Of a DNA stretch of 64,000 nt, positions 42,504-50,879 are shown piece after piece. Position 1 is the stretch's first letter, and each line of letters opens with the position of its first letter. The stretch comes from Actinospineispora eucalypti (GTDB lineage: Bacteria > Actinomycetota > Actinomycetes > Mycobacteriales > Pseudonocardiaceae): positions 1,426,001-1,490,000 of the forward strand of contig JACHMT010000002.1 in the NCBI GenBank assembly GCA_014208095.1, written 5' to 3'. Below the pieces are notes generated by a model. The model was given only the letters and a program-made list of their open reading frames with translations, did no database searches and was not told the origin of the DNA. The translations under genes and the position numbers were made by a program.

Positions 42504-43238
42504 CTAGTCCTCGACGGGCGTTACCTCAGCGGTCCACATTCCGACCAGGACGTCCACCAGGGAGGTGGCCGCCTCGGCCCACGACGGCGGGTCCACCGGC
42601 GTTCCCTCCGCCAGCGCGCGTTCCCGCTCGGCGCACATCTGGACGATCACGTGGCTGGTGATCCGCGACCGCTCGCGCTTCACCCGCTCCGGCAGCTCGG
42701 GCAGCGACTCGCCCAGCCCGTCGAGGATGCGCAGGATCGACTCCGACGTCGCTTCCTCGACCGCGATCTGGCGAAGCCCGGGATCCGACACCACCTGCGC
42801 CAGGAACCGGGCGAACCAGGTGGGCGGGCCTTCCTCGTCCAGCACCTCGACGTAGGGGTGCACCAGGCAACCGACCCAGTCGCGAAGGTCCCGGGAGTCC
42901 CGCAGGCGCTGGAACCGCTGCTCGCGCCGGGTCTCCACCCGCGCGTTGAAGTCGCGGACCAGCTCCCGCACCAGGTCGGCCTTGGAGGCGAAGTAGTACC
43001 CGACCACGGAGGTGTTCCCCATGCCGGCGACCGAACCGATCTGGCGGTTCGACACCGCCAGCACCCCGTGCTCGGCGAACAGGCGCAGAGCCGTCTCGAG
43101 GATCGCGATCCGCGTCGCCGCGCCCCGACCCTCGACGTTGTTGGCTCGTCCGGCACTCGACCCGCCCGACAACGACGCGGCACCTCCAGCCGTCAACCTG
43201 CTCTCCTCCACCGGTCCGCGCGCCCGCTCGTCCGTCAA
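42504..43238 (-). CDS. TetR-family regulator (paralogue 1)
   Basis: Up to 244 residues; the first ~40 are low-complexity, so the true start may be further in. HTH: AILETALRLFAEHGVLAVSNRQIGSVAGMGNTSVVGYYFASKADLVREL. Strongly similar in the HTH and C-terminal VIVQMCAERERAL strip to the next upstream gene (43302-43967), so the two are tandem paralogues. Confidence 0.84.
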   Translation of the reverse strand: MTDERARGPVEESRLTAGGAASLSGGSSAGRANNVEGRGAATRIAILETALRLFAEHGVLAVSNRQIGSVAGMGNTSVVGYYFASKADLVRELVRDFNARVETRREQRFQRLRDSRDLRDWVGCLVHPYVEVLDEEGPPTWFARFLAQVVSDPGLRQIAVEEATSESILRILDGLGESLPELPERVKRERSRITSHVIVQMCAERERALAEGTPVDPPSWAEAATSLVDVLVGMWTAEVTPVED

Positions 43239-43301
43239 CTGTCCGGCATCGTGCAGCCACCCCGGGTCGATCCCGGCCGCGACACGCCCATCGGGGAACC
43301 A

Positions 43302-43967
43302 TCATGCTCGGTCCCGGACGTCGACGAGGTGGGACCTCGAGGTGTACGGCGCGGTCCAGATCCCGGCCAGCGCGTCGACGAGGCCGGTTTCCAGCCCCCG
43401 CCAGCTGGGCCGAGGAGTGGGCGCGCCGGCCGCCAGCTCGGCCTCGTGCTCGGCACACATGTGCACGATCACCTGTTGCAGGATCTGGCCGCGCTCGGTG
43501 GCGGCGTACTCGGGCATCGCCGGCAGGTAGCGCGCCAGCGCCGCGCGGGTCTCTTGCAGCGTCGGCGACCGGCTCGCCTCCTCGGTCATGATCGCGCGCA
43601 GCGCCGAGTCGCTCATGACCTGCGCGCACAGCCGGGCGAAGTAGGTGGTGCCCCGCCGCGCGAAGTGATCGGTCCACGGTCGGATCAGGCAGCCCAGCCA
43701 GTCCCGGAGGCCGGCCGGCTCCGGCATCCCGGCCAGCATGGCCACCCGGGTGCACTCGACGTCCGAGGTGAACCGGCGGGTGATGGCGCGCACCAGGTCG
43801 GCCTTGGTGCCGAAGTGGTAGCCCACCACGGCGGTGTTCTTCTGCCCGGCGGCCTCGGCGATCTGCCGGTTCGACAGGGCGAACACGCCACGCTCGGCGA
43901 AGAGCCGCTCGGCGGTGTCCAGGATCAGCGACCGGGTCGCCTGGCGACGGCGTTCGGGGCGGGTCAT
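43302..43967 (-). CDS. TetR-family regulator (paralogue 2)
   Basis: 221 residues. HTH: LILDTAERLFAERGVFALSNRQIAEAAGQKNTAVVGYHFGTKADLVRAI, and later VIVHMCAEHEAEL, both shared with the neighbour at 42504-43238. Its ATG overlaps the stop of the SDR gene (ATGA), so it is made from the ferredoxin-P450-SDR transcript. Confidence 0.88.
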   Translation of the reverse strand: MTRPERRRQATRSLILDTAERLFAERGVFALSNRQIAEAAGQKNTAVVGYHFGTKADLVRAITRRFTSDVECTRVAMLAGMPEPAGLRDWLGCLIRPWTDHFARRGTTYFARLCAQVMSDSALRAIMTEEASRSPTLQETRAALARYLPAMPEYAATERGQILQQVIVHMCAEHEAELAAGAPTPRPSWRGLETGLVDALAGIWTAPYTSRSHLVDVRDRA

Positions 43968-44791
43968 CGGGCCGCCTCGCCGGCGACGGCCAGCTTGACC
44001 AGGTCCTCGGCCTTGAACGGTGCTCCGGCCGTGCTGCCGCCGTCGACCGGCAGGACGACCCCGGTGACATAGGCCGAGCGGTCACTCGCCAGATAGAGGG
44101 CAGCCTCGGCCACGTCGGCGGCGGTCCCCTCGCGACGCAGCGGCCGGGACACGGCCATCACCGCCCGGACGGCGGCGACCCGGCCGTCGGCCCCTTCACC
44201 CGCCACCGCTCCGGCCAGCAGCCCGGTCGGGATGTTGCCCGGCGCGATGCAGTTCACCCGTACCCCGTGCTCGGCCAGGTCGATCGCGACGGACTTGCTC
44301 ATGTGGATGACGCCCGCCTTCGACGCCCGGTAGCTGATCACGCTCCGCCCGGCGGTGACGCCACCGATGGACGTGACGTTGATGATCGAGCCGCCGCCGT
44401 GGGCCGCCATGTGCCGCGCCGCCTGCTGCGTGCCGACCATGACGCCCAGCAGGTTGACCGCCATGACCCGGGCGAAGTCCGCGAAGTCGTCGTCGAGGAA
44501 GTTGGCGTGCATGGTCCCCGAGACGCCCGCGTTGTTGACCATGATGTCCAGGCCGCCCACGCTGTCCGCCGCGAACTGGACCAGACCCCAGACCTGGTCC
44601 GGGTCGGCGACGTCGGCCGGCCGGAAGACGGCGTTCGGACCGAGGGCCGCGACCGTCGCCTCACCCGCTTCGCGGTCCACGTCGGCGACCACGACCCGCG
44701 CGCCCGCCCGGACGAAACGCTCGGCGATGCCGCGCCCCAGGCCGGCCGCCCCGCCGGTCACCACGGCGACCCGCCCGGAAAGCTCGCTCAC
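43964..44791 (-). CDS. Short-chain dehydrogenase/reductase
   Basis: About 275 residues, classical SDR. Cofactor loop VTGGAAGLGRGIAERF, NNAG motif in MVNNAGVSG, catalytic YRASK. The VVVADVD aspartate after strand 2 suggests NAD. Coupled to the P450 by GTGA and to a TetR gene by ATGA; probably oxidises the alcohol made by the P450. Confidence 0.9.
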   Translation of the reverse strand: MSELSGRVAVVTGGAAGLGRGIAERFVRAGARVVVADVDREAGEATVAALGPNAVFRPADVADPDQVWGLVQFAADSVGGLDIMVNNAGVSGTMHANFLDDDFADFARVMAVNLLGVMVGTQQAARHMAAHGGGSIINVTSIGGVTAGRSVISYRASKAGVIHMSKSVAIDLAEHGVRVNCIAPGNIPTGLLAGAVAGEGADGRVAAVRAVMAVSRPLRREGTAADVAEAALYLASDRSAYVTGVVLPVDGGSTAGAPFKAEDLVKLAVAGEAAR

Positions 44792-46017
44792 CACTTCACC
44801 GGCAGCTCGTAGACGCCGTAGGCCAGCCGGTCGTGTTTGAACTCGATCTTGTCGACGGTGGTGGCCAGCTGGAGCGTGGGAATGCGTTTGAAGATCGTGC
44901 CGAAGACGACCTGCAGCTCGACCCGGGCCAGCTGCTGACCGACGCACTGGTGGATGCCGAAGCCGAACGCGTTGTGATCACGGCTGGAGCGGCCCAGGTC
45001 GAGCACGTCGGGGTCGGTGTAGGTACGCGGGTCCCGGTTGGCCGTGGACAGCTCGATGATGATGCCTTCGCCCGCCCGGATGACCTCGCCGGCGATCTCG
45101 ATGTCGTCCTTGGCGACGCGGCGCTGCCCGTTGTGGATGATCCCCAGGTAACGCAGCAGCTCCTCGACCGCGTCGGCGATCACCGCCGGATCGTCCGAGT
45201 CGCGCACCACGGCCAGCTGCTCGGGGTTCTCCAACAGTGCGAGCGTGCCGAGCCCGATCATGTTCGCGCTGGTCTCGTGCCCCGCCACCAGCAGGCCCAG
45301 CCCCATCTGCGCCGCCTCGAGGGCGGTGATCTCGCCCTCGGTCACCCGCTTGGCCAGGTCCGAGATCACGTCGTCCTTCGGCTCCCCGGCCCGCTGCTCG
45401 ACCAGGCCGACCAGGTACTGCACCTGCGCCGCGAAGGACTGCATGGCCTGCTCGGCCGTGGCGTACCGGTCCACCGCGACCGTGGCGTGGTGCTGGACGA
45501 ACTCGTGGTCCTCGTAGGGCACGCCGAGGATCTCGCTGATGATCAGGGTCGGCAGCGGCAACGCCAGGGCCGCGACGAGGTCCGCCGGCGGCGGGCCCGC
45601 CGTCATCGCGTCGAGCAGCTCGTCGGTGATCCGCTGGGCCACCGGCCGCATCGCCTGCACCCGCTTGAAGGTGAAGGGGGCCGTCATCATCCGGCGGTAA
45701 CGGGTGTGCACCGGGGCATCCCGGTTGAACACGGAGTCGGGCCGGTGCGGCGCCATGGTGGCGATGCCTTCGTTCCAGTGCGGGAAGCCGGGCAGCCGGT
45801 CGTCCACGGAGACCCTCGCGTCGGAGAGCAGCGCGCGCTGTTCGGCGTGCCCGGTCACGATCCACGGCGAGCTGCCGTCCCAGATCCGCACCCGCGACAG
45901 GGGCCGCTCGGCGACGGTCGCCCGAAGTTCGCCCGGCGGGTCGAAGGGACACCCCTCCGCCCGTTCCATCGGGAAGTAGGGCGGGGCCTCGGCGCCCGGC
46001 GCCAGCGTTTCCGACAT
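44788..46017 (-). CDS. Cytochrome P450 (CYP105-like class)
   Basis: 409 residues from the ATG at 46017. I-helix VAGHETSANMIGLGTLALL, ExxR in VEELLRYL, heme loop FGFGIHQCVGQQLAR with the cysteine ligand. Operon partner of the ferredoxin 32 bases upstream, the usual electron-donor pairing of actinomycete P450s. Substrate unknown. Confidence 0.93.
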   Translation of the reverse strand: MSETLAPGAEAPPYFPMERAEGCPFDPPGELRATVAERPLSRVRIWDGSSPWIVTGHAEQRALLSDARVSVDDRLPGFPHWNEGIATMAPHRPDSVFNRDAPVHTRYRRMMTAPFTFKRVQAMRPVAQRITDELLDAMTAGPPPADLVAALALPLPTLIISEILGVPYEDHEFVQHHATVAVDRYATAEQAMQSFAAQVQYLVGLVEQRAGEPKDDVISDLAKRVTEGEITALEAAQMGLGLLVAGHETSANMIGLGTLALLENPEQLAVVRDSDDPAVIADAVEELLRYLGIIHNGQRRVAKDDIEIAGEVIRAGEGIIIELSTANRDPRTYTDPDVLDLGRSSRDHNAFGFGIHQCVGQQLARVELQVVFGTIFKRIPTLQLATTVDKIEFKHDRLAYGVYELPVKW

Positions 46018-46049
46018 GTGTTGCCTGCTCCCTTCGGTGCGGTCGCGCG

Positions 46050-46244
46050 TCAGCCCTGGCAGCGGATGGCCTGCGCCGGGCAGAGCGCGACCGCGTGCTC
46101 GACGGCGTCCTCGGCCCCGTCGGGCGCGACCGAGGTCAGCAGCATCACGACGCCGTCCTCGTCCCGCTGGTCGAAGACCTCGGGTGCCGCCGCCGCGCAT
46201 TGACCAGCGGCGATGCACTTGTCCTGGTCGATGCTGATCTCCAT
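46050..46244 (-). CDS. Small [3Fe-4S] ferredoxin partner of the P450
   Basis: 64 residues. Cluster cysteines in DKCIAAGQCAAAAPEVF and in ALCPAQAI (C-x5-C ... CP), where the usual second cysteine of a 4Fe cluster is replaced, giving a 3Fe-4S ferredoxin typical for P450 partners. ATG at 46244 follows AGAGGA. First gene of the ferredoxin-P450-SDR-TetR operon; operators lie upstream. Confidence 0.92.
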   Translation of the reverse strand: MEISIDQDKCIAAGQCAAAAPEVFDQRDEDGVVMLLTSVAPDGAEDAVEHAVALCPAQAIRCQG

Positions 46245-46306
46245 CGCGTCCTCTTCCCTACGCACACGGCCTCCGCGGGGCCGACAGTAAACACTCGCCA
46301 ACCCAT

Positions 46307-46325
46307 GAGTCAACCGACTGATTGA
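46307..46325. promoter_or_regulatory. Imperfect copy of the TCAACCGGTTGA operator (ferredoxin side)
   Basis: GAGTCAACCGACTGATTGA has the same outer bases as the 28.6 kb operator (GAGTCAACC...TGATTGA) with changes in the centre. It lies 63 bases upstream of the ferredoxin start. Confidence 0.55.
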
Positions 46326-46348
46326 ACGAGCGTAGCCCGTCCATTCAG

Positions 46349-46373
46349 TTTCAATCAACCGGTTGACTCAAAG
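46349..46373. promoter_or_regulatory. TCAACCGGTTGA operator (amidohydrolase side)
   Basis: Perfect 12-bp palindrome at 46355-46366, 62 bases before the amidohydrolase start. The 25-base block around it is the exact reverse complement of 28620-28644 at the mce promoter. Two sites in this divergent region would let one TetR protein control both operons. Confidence 0.72.
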
Positions 46374-46428
46374 CGTGCGCAAGGTGTTCACTTTGGCCCA
46401 CCCGCCGCTGAACACGGGAGGATCAACG

Positions 46429-47607
46429 ATGACCGTCCAGGCCAACCCGCCGCTGTCCTTCTACCCACCGGATGGGCTGGGCGCGCCCAAGGACCGCCGC
46501 GGCCATGCGCTCGGCAGCGACTCCGGCCTGCCGGCCGGGACCGAGGTCTTCTCGGCGGACAACCACATCTCCCTGGCCGACGACATCTTCTACGAGCGGC
46601 TGCCGGAGGAGTTCAGGGAGAAGGCCCCTCGCGTGTGGTACGAGGACGGGGCCTTCGAGCTGGGCATCAACGGCATGTCGTTCCTGCCCGGCGAGTTCAC
46701 CAACGTGCTGATGCAGTACGACCCGCTGCTGGGATCCGGGTCGGGCAACCCGGACGCCCGGCGGGAGCAGCTGGCCGAGGACGGCGTCACCAGGGAGCTG
46801 GCGTTCCCGAACGCCCTGCTGGCCCTGCTGTACTTCCCGGACAAGGACCTCAAGGAGCGGTGCTTCCGCATCTACAACGAGTACATCGCCGCGCTGCAGG
46901 AACGCTCCCCCGGCCGGTTCTACGGGGTCGGGCTGATCAACTGGTGGGACGGCGCCGGCGCCCGCCGCACGCTCGACGAGCTGCGGAGCCTGGGCCTGCG
47001 CACCTTCCTGATGCCGCTGAACGGCGGCATGAACAACGACGGTGGCCAGCTCGACTACGCCGCCGACTACATGAACCCGGTGTGGGAGGCCATCGCGGAG
47101 TCCGGCATCCCGGTCTCCCACCACATCGGCGAGGCACCGCTGTCGGCGCCGTGCGAGGTGAACGGGATCGCGGTCGGGATGGTGCACAACGTGGCGCCGT
47201 TCCGCGAGATGTTCGGCCGCTACGTGCTCGGGGGCATCCTGGACCGCCACCCGGGCCTGACCGTCGGCTGGTTCGAGGGCGGGATCAACTGGGTGCTGTC
47301 GGCCCTGCAGGACGCGGAGCACATGCACGCCTCGTTCAAGCACATGCTGAACCGGCCGGTGGAGCACGACGTCCGCTACTACTGGGACAACCACATGTAC
47401 GCGTCGTTCATGGTGGACCCCCTGGGCCTGCAGCTGATCGACCGGATCGGCGTGGACCGGGTGATGTGGTCGTCCGACTACCCGCACAACGAGAGCACCT
47501 TCGGCTACTCGGAGAAGTCGATCAGGGCGGTGGTGGAGGCCGTCGGCCCGGAGGCCGCCACCAAGATCGTCAGCACCAACGTGCGGAAGTTCCTGGGCCT
47601 GACGTGA
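46429..47607 (+). CDS. Amidohydrolase family metal-dependent hydrolase (amidohydrolase_2 type)
   Basis: 392 residues from the ATG at 46429 with GGGAGGA upstream. The TIM-barrel features are FSADNHISL near the N-terminus, SHHIGEA, GWFEGGINWV and VMWSSDYPHNESTFG, where the aspartate is the usual metal ligand. This group includes decarboxylases and ring-opening hydrolases. First gene of a seven-gene operon; its stop overlaps the next start (GTGA). Confidence 0.88.
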   Translation: MTVQANPPLSFYPPDGLGAPKDRRGHALGSDSGLPAGTEVFSADNHISLADDIFYERLPEEFREKAPRVWYEDGAFELGINGMSFLPGEFTNVLMQYDPLLGSGSGNPDARREQLAEDGVTRELAFPNALLALLYFPDKDLKERCFRIYNEYIAALQERSPGRFYGVGLINWWDGAGARRTLDELRSLGLRTFLMPLNGGMNNDGGQLDYAADYMNPVWEAIAESGIPVSHHIGEAPLSAPCEVNGIAVGMVHNVAPFREMFGRYVLGGILDRHPGLTVGWFEGGINWVLSALQDAEHMHASFKHMLNRPVEHDVRYYWDNHMYASFMVDPLGLQLIDRIGVDRVMWSSDYPHNESTFGYSEKSIRAVVEAVGPEAATKIVSTNVRKFLGLT

Positions 47608-48818
47608 CCGCTCTCGCCATCCCCGATGCGCCCGACCTGCACCGGATGCGCCGCGAGGTGGGCGCGCGGCTGCGCTCCGCGATGGCCGACCACGGCACGG
47701 ACGTGCTGGTCCTGCTGGGCAACAGCAACGTCAGCTACGCCACCGGGGCCAGCTGGCCGCTCGGCGACTCGGGCCTGGCCCACGTGGACCGCCCGGTCGC
47801 CGTCGTGCTGGCCGGCGAGGAGTGGCCGCACCTGTTCATGCCCTTCCGGGAGGGCGTCTCCCCCGACTCGGGCCTGCCCGCCGACCACGTGCACGGCCCG
47901 GTCTACCTCGAGTTCGACGAGGGCGTGGACGACTTCGCCGCCCGGTTGGCCGAGCTGGTCCCGGCCGGCGCGGTGGTCGGCGTGGACGAGCTGACCGGGG
48001 CGATGCGGCGGGGCCAGAAGCGCCTGTTCGGGGACGCGCCGCTGGTGGACGCGGCATTCGTGCTGGCCGCCGCGAAGGTGGTCAAGACGCCCGACGAGCT
48101 GGCCTGCATGCGCACGGCGTTGCGCATCACCGAGCGGGCAATGGTGGACATCGACGCGGCGGTCGCGCCCGGGGTCCGGCAGATCGACCTCTCCGCGCGG
48201 TTCCTGCGGCGCGCGTTCGAGCTGGGCGCCACGGCCAACCTGCTGGAGCCGATCTGGCAGATCATGCCGGTCAGCCGGGCCGAGGGGGTGTGGACCACGC
48301 ACGGCGACCTCGCGCTGCCGCTGCTGGCCACCGAACGCAAGCTGGTCCGGGGCGACGTGCTCTGGACCGACGTCAGCATCAACTACGCCGGCTACTGCTC
48401 CGACTTCGGCCGGACCTGGTGCGTCGGGCAGGACCCCTCGCCCCGGCAGGAGGCGCAGTTCCAGCGGTGGCGGGACATCGTCGGGGCGGTGCTCGGGGTC
48501 ACCCGGGCGGGCGCCACGGCGGCCGACCTCACCCGCGCGGCGGTCGACGCCAACGGCGACGGGACCCGGCCCTGGGTCCAGCACTTCTACCTGGGCCACG
48601 GGTTGGGGGTGGACGCGGCGGAGATGCCGTTCGTCGGCACCGACCTGGGCCAGGAGTTCGACGAGAACCTGGTGCTGCGGGCCGGCAGCGTGCTCGTCCT
48701 CGAACCGATCGCCTGGGAGGACGGCACCGGCGGCTACCGAGGTGAGGAGATCATCGTGATCACGGACGACGGCTACGACCGGCTGACCGACTACCCCTAC
48801 GCCCCCTATGGCAACTGA
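47604..48818 (+). CDS. M24-family (aminopeptidase P / creatinase fold) hydrolase with intact metal site
   Basis: 404 residues. A creatinase N-terminal domain is followed by the pita-bread catalytic fold. All five metal ligands are visible: Asp256 (WTDVS) and Asp267 (CSDFGRTW), His332 (LGHGLGV), Glu367 (LEPIAWE) and Glu382 (GYRGEEIIVIT). It could cleave an X-Pro-like amide or act as a C-N or C-C hydrolase. Followed by a paralogue that lacks the metal site, with an 11-base overlap. Confidence 0.9.
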   Translation: MTALAIPDAPDLHRMRREVGARLRSAMADHGTDVLVLLGNSNVSYATGASWPLGDSGLAHVDRPVAVVLAGEEWPHLFMPFREGVSPDSGLPADHVHGPVYLEFDEGVDDFAARLAELVPAGAVVGVDELTGAMRRGQKRLFGDAPLVDAAFVLAAAKVVKTPDELACMRTALRITERAMVDIDAAVAPGVRQIDLSARFLRRAFELGATANLLEPIWQIMPVSRAEGVWTTHGDLALPLLATERKLVRGDVLWTDVSINYAGYCSDFGRTWCVGQDPSPRQEAQFQRWRDIVGAVLGVTRAGATAADLTRAAVDANGDGTRPWVQHFYLGHGLGVDAAEMPFVGTDLGQEFDENLVLRAGSVLVLEPIAWEDGTGGYRGEEIIVITDDGYDRLTDYPYAPYGN

Positions 48819-49917
48819 GGTCCTGCCGCACGACCACGCTCTCCGCTCCGGGCGGCGGGAGCGTGCGCTGGCCGAGATGGAAGCCCGCGACATCGACGTC
48901 CTGGTGCTCGGCCGCACCGCGAACGTACGGTACGTGACCGGCGCGACCACGCTCTGGCTGGCCGGCACCCAGCCCTTCGGCCCGGCCTGCATCCTGGTCC
49001 GCGCCACCGGCGCCATCCACATGCTGAGCACCTGGGACGAGGGCATCCCGGAGGACATCCCGAGGGAGAACCTGTTCGGCCTGACCTGGAACCCGATGAA
49101 CACCGTCACGGTGCTGCGGGGCATCGAGGGTGCCCCGGGAGCCAGGCGGGTGGGTACCGATGCCCTGTCCCCCACGTTCGCCCAGCTGCTCCCCATGGCC
49201 TTCCCCTCGGCCGAGCTGGTCGACGGCGAACAGGCCATGCGCGCCGCTCGCCGGATCAAGACCGCCGCCGAGCTGGCCGCGATCCGCGAGTCCGTCGGGG
49301 TGGCGGAGAACAGCCTGGCCAAGGCGGTCGCCGAACTGCGGCCCGGCGTGACCGAGCAGGAGCTGGCCGGCGTGCTGCTGGAGGCCGCGGCGGCCGGAGG
49401 GGTCACTACGCCGGCGGTACAGGACGCCGCCTGGATCACCAGCCGGGAGCACCCGTGGCGGCGGGTGGGAGGCGGCCGGGGCGTCGCCGCCGGCGACCTG
49501 GTGGCGTTCACCGCCGGGGTGGTGGCCGGGGGGTACATCGGCGAGGTCGGCCGCACCCACTCGGTGGGCGGGCGGTCGGGCAAGGCGTTGTTCGCCCGGT
49601 GCGACGCGCTCTGGGACCGGCTGCTGTCCGCGTGCCGGCCCGGAGCGCCCGCCGACGGCCTGCTGGAGGCCTACCGGGCGGCCGGGGAGCCGCTGCCGCC
49701 GATGCCGGTGGCCCGGGGGCTGGGCCTCGGCTTCGACCCGCCGGTCGTCACCGAAGGCCTGCCGGCCACCGCCGCGGCCGAGCGGCTGGACACCAACAGC
49801 GTCCTCGCCCTCACCGCCTACGTCTGGGAGCAAGGCGTCGGTGCGGTCTTCCGGCGGGACACCGTGGCGATCACCGACGACGGACCGGAACCGATGTCCA
49901 CCGGGAGCGGCGAATGA
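48808..49917 (+). CDS. M24-fold protein without metal ligands (degenerate partner)
   Basis: 369 residues, same fold as its neighbour (RARALAEMEARDIDVLVL-type opening; RRIKTAAELAAIRESVGVAE). At the metal positions it reads AFTAGVVAGGYIGEVGRTHS (no Asp pair), ARGLGLGFDP (no His) and LTAYVWEQGVGAVFRRDTVAIT (no Glu pair). Either a regulatory/structural partner of the active protein, or a metal-free enzyme; creatinase itself works without metal. Stop overlaps the next start (ATGA). Confidence 0.85.
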   Translation: MATEVLPHDHALRSGRRERALAEMEARDIDVLVLGRTANVRYVTGATTLWLAGTQPFGPACILVRATGAIHMLSTWDEGIPEDIPRENLFGLTWNPMNTVTVLRGIEGAPGARRVGTDALSPTFAQLLPMAFPSAELVDGEQAMRAARRIKTAAELAAIRESVGVAENSLAKAVAELRPGVTEQELAGVLLEAAAAGGVTTPAVQDAAWITSREHPWRRVGGGRGVAAGDLVAFTAGVVAGGYIGEVGRTHSVGGRSGKALFARCDALWDRLLSACRPGAPADGLLEAYRAAGEPLPPMPVARGLGLGFDPPVVTEGLPATAAAERLDTNSVLALTAYVWEQGVGAVFRRDTVAITDDGPEPMSTGSGE

Positions 49918-50879
49918 CCGGGTCCACGCGCCCTCCCCCCGAGGAGATCATCCGCTACGAGAAGGACCCGGAGACCCGGATCGCCACCATCACGCTCGAC
50001 CGGCCGGACCAGCTCAACGCGCCCACCATCGGCGCGCGCCTGCGCTACGCCGAGCTGCTGCACCGAGCCAATATCGACGACCAGGTGAAGGTGCTGGTCA
50101 TCCGGGGCGCCGGCAACGACCTGGGCAGCGGTGTCGACCTCCCGGAGTTCATGGAGGCCTACACATCGCCGGACGAGGAGTCCCGGCTCCGGGAGTACCA
50201 CCTCTCCGGGGACGACGACGTGCGGCTGCCCCCGCCGGACTCCTTCCGGGGCGGGGCGCAGATCGCCCAGTGGTTCGCCGATCCCCGCTCCGGCTGCCGG
50301 ACCCTGCAGGACTTCAAGAAGATCAGCATCCTCGAGGTCAAGGGCTACTGCTACGGCTGGCACTTCTATCAGGCCACCGACGCCGACCTGGTGATCTCCT
50401 CGGACGACGCGCTGTTCGGCCACGCGGCGTTCCGCTATGCCGGCTGGGGCCCCCGGATGTGGACCTGGGCGCAGACCATGGGCATCCGGAAGTTCCAGGA
50501 GATGGTGTTCACCGGCCGCCCGTTCACCGCCGCCGAGATGTACGACTGCAACTTCCTGAACAAGGTCGTCCCGCGCGACCAGCTCGAGGCCGAGGTTCGG
50601 AAGTACGCGCTGGCCTGTTCCCGCACCCGCCCGACCGACACGGTCTACCAGCAGAAACTGTTCTTCACGCTGATGAAGCAGCACCAGGGCGAGTACCTGG
50701 GCAGCGTCCTGTCCGGCCTGTTCGAGAGCCTCGGCAACTACGTCCGCCCGGACAACGACGACCTGGCGCTGGGCGAGGAGGTCTTCCGGCGCGGGCTGAG
50801 CGGCACCGTCAAGGACAACGACGCCCGGTTCCCGCCCGAGTTCCGGCTGAGCCGCTCGGGCCGGAAGGAGCCGGAATGA
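49914..50879 (+). CDS. Crotonase-fold protein lacking both hydratase glutamates
   Basis: 321 residues. Crotonase core from TRIATITLDRPDQLNAPTIGARL, with oxyanion strip GNDLGSGVDLPEF and a long insert before the second loop. The expected catalytic glutamate positions read CYGWHFYQ and AAFRYAGWGP, so no glutamate is present. Probably not a simple hydratase. Long C-terminal region (Y/F-rich, then LGEEVFRRGLSGTVK). Coupled by ATGA on both sides. Confidence 0.86.
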   Translation: MTGSTRPPPEEIIRYEKDPETRIATITLDRPDQLNAPTIGARLRYAELLHRANIDDQVKVLVIRGAGNDLGSGVDLPEFMEAYTSPDEESRLREYHLSGDDDVRLPPPDSFRGGAQIAQWFADPRSGCRTLQDFKKISILEVKGYCYGWHFYQATDADLVISSDDALFGHAAFRYAGWGPRMWTWAQTMGIRKFQEMVFTGRPFTAAEMYDCNFLNKVVPRDQLEAEVRKYALACSRTRPTDTVYQQKLFFTLMKQHQGEYLGSVLSGLFESLGNYVRPDNDDLALGEEVFRRGLSGTVKDNDARFPPEFRLSRSGRKEPE

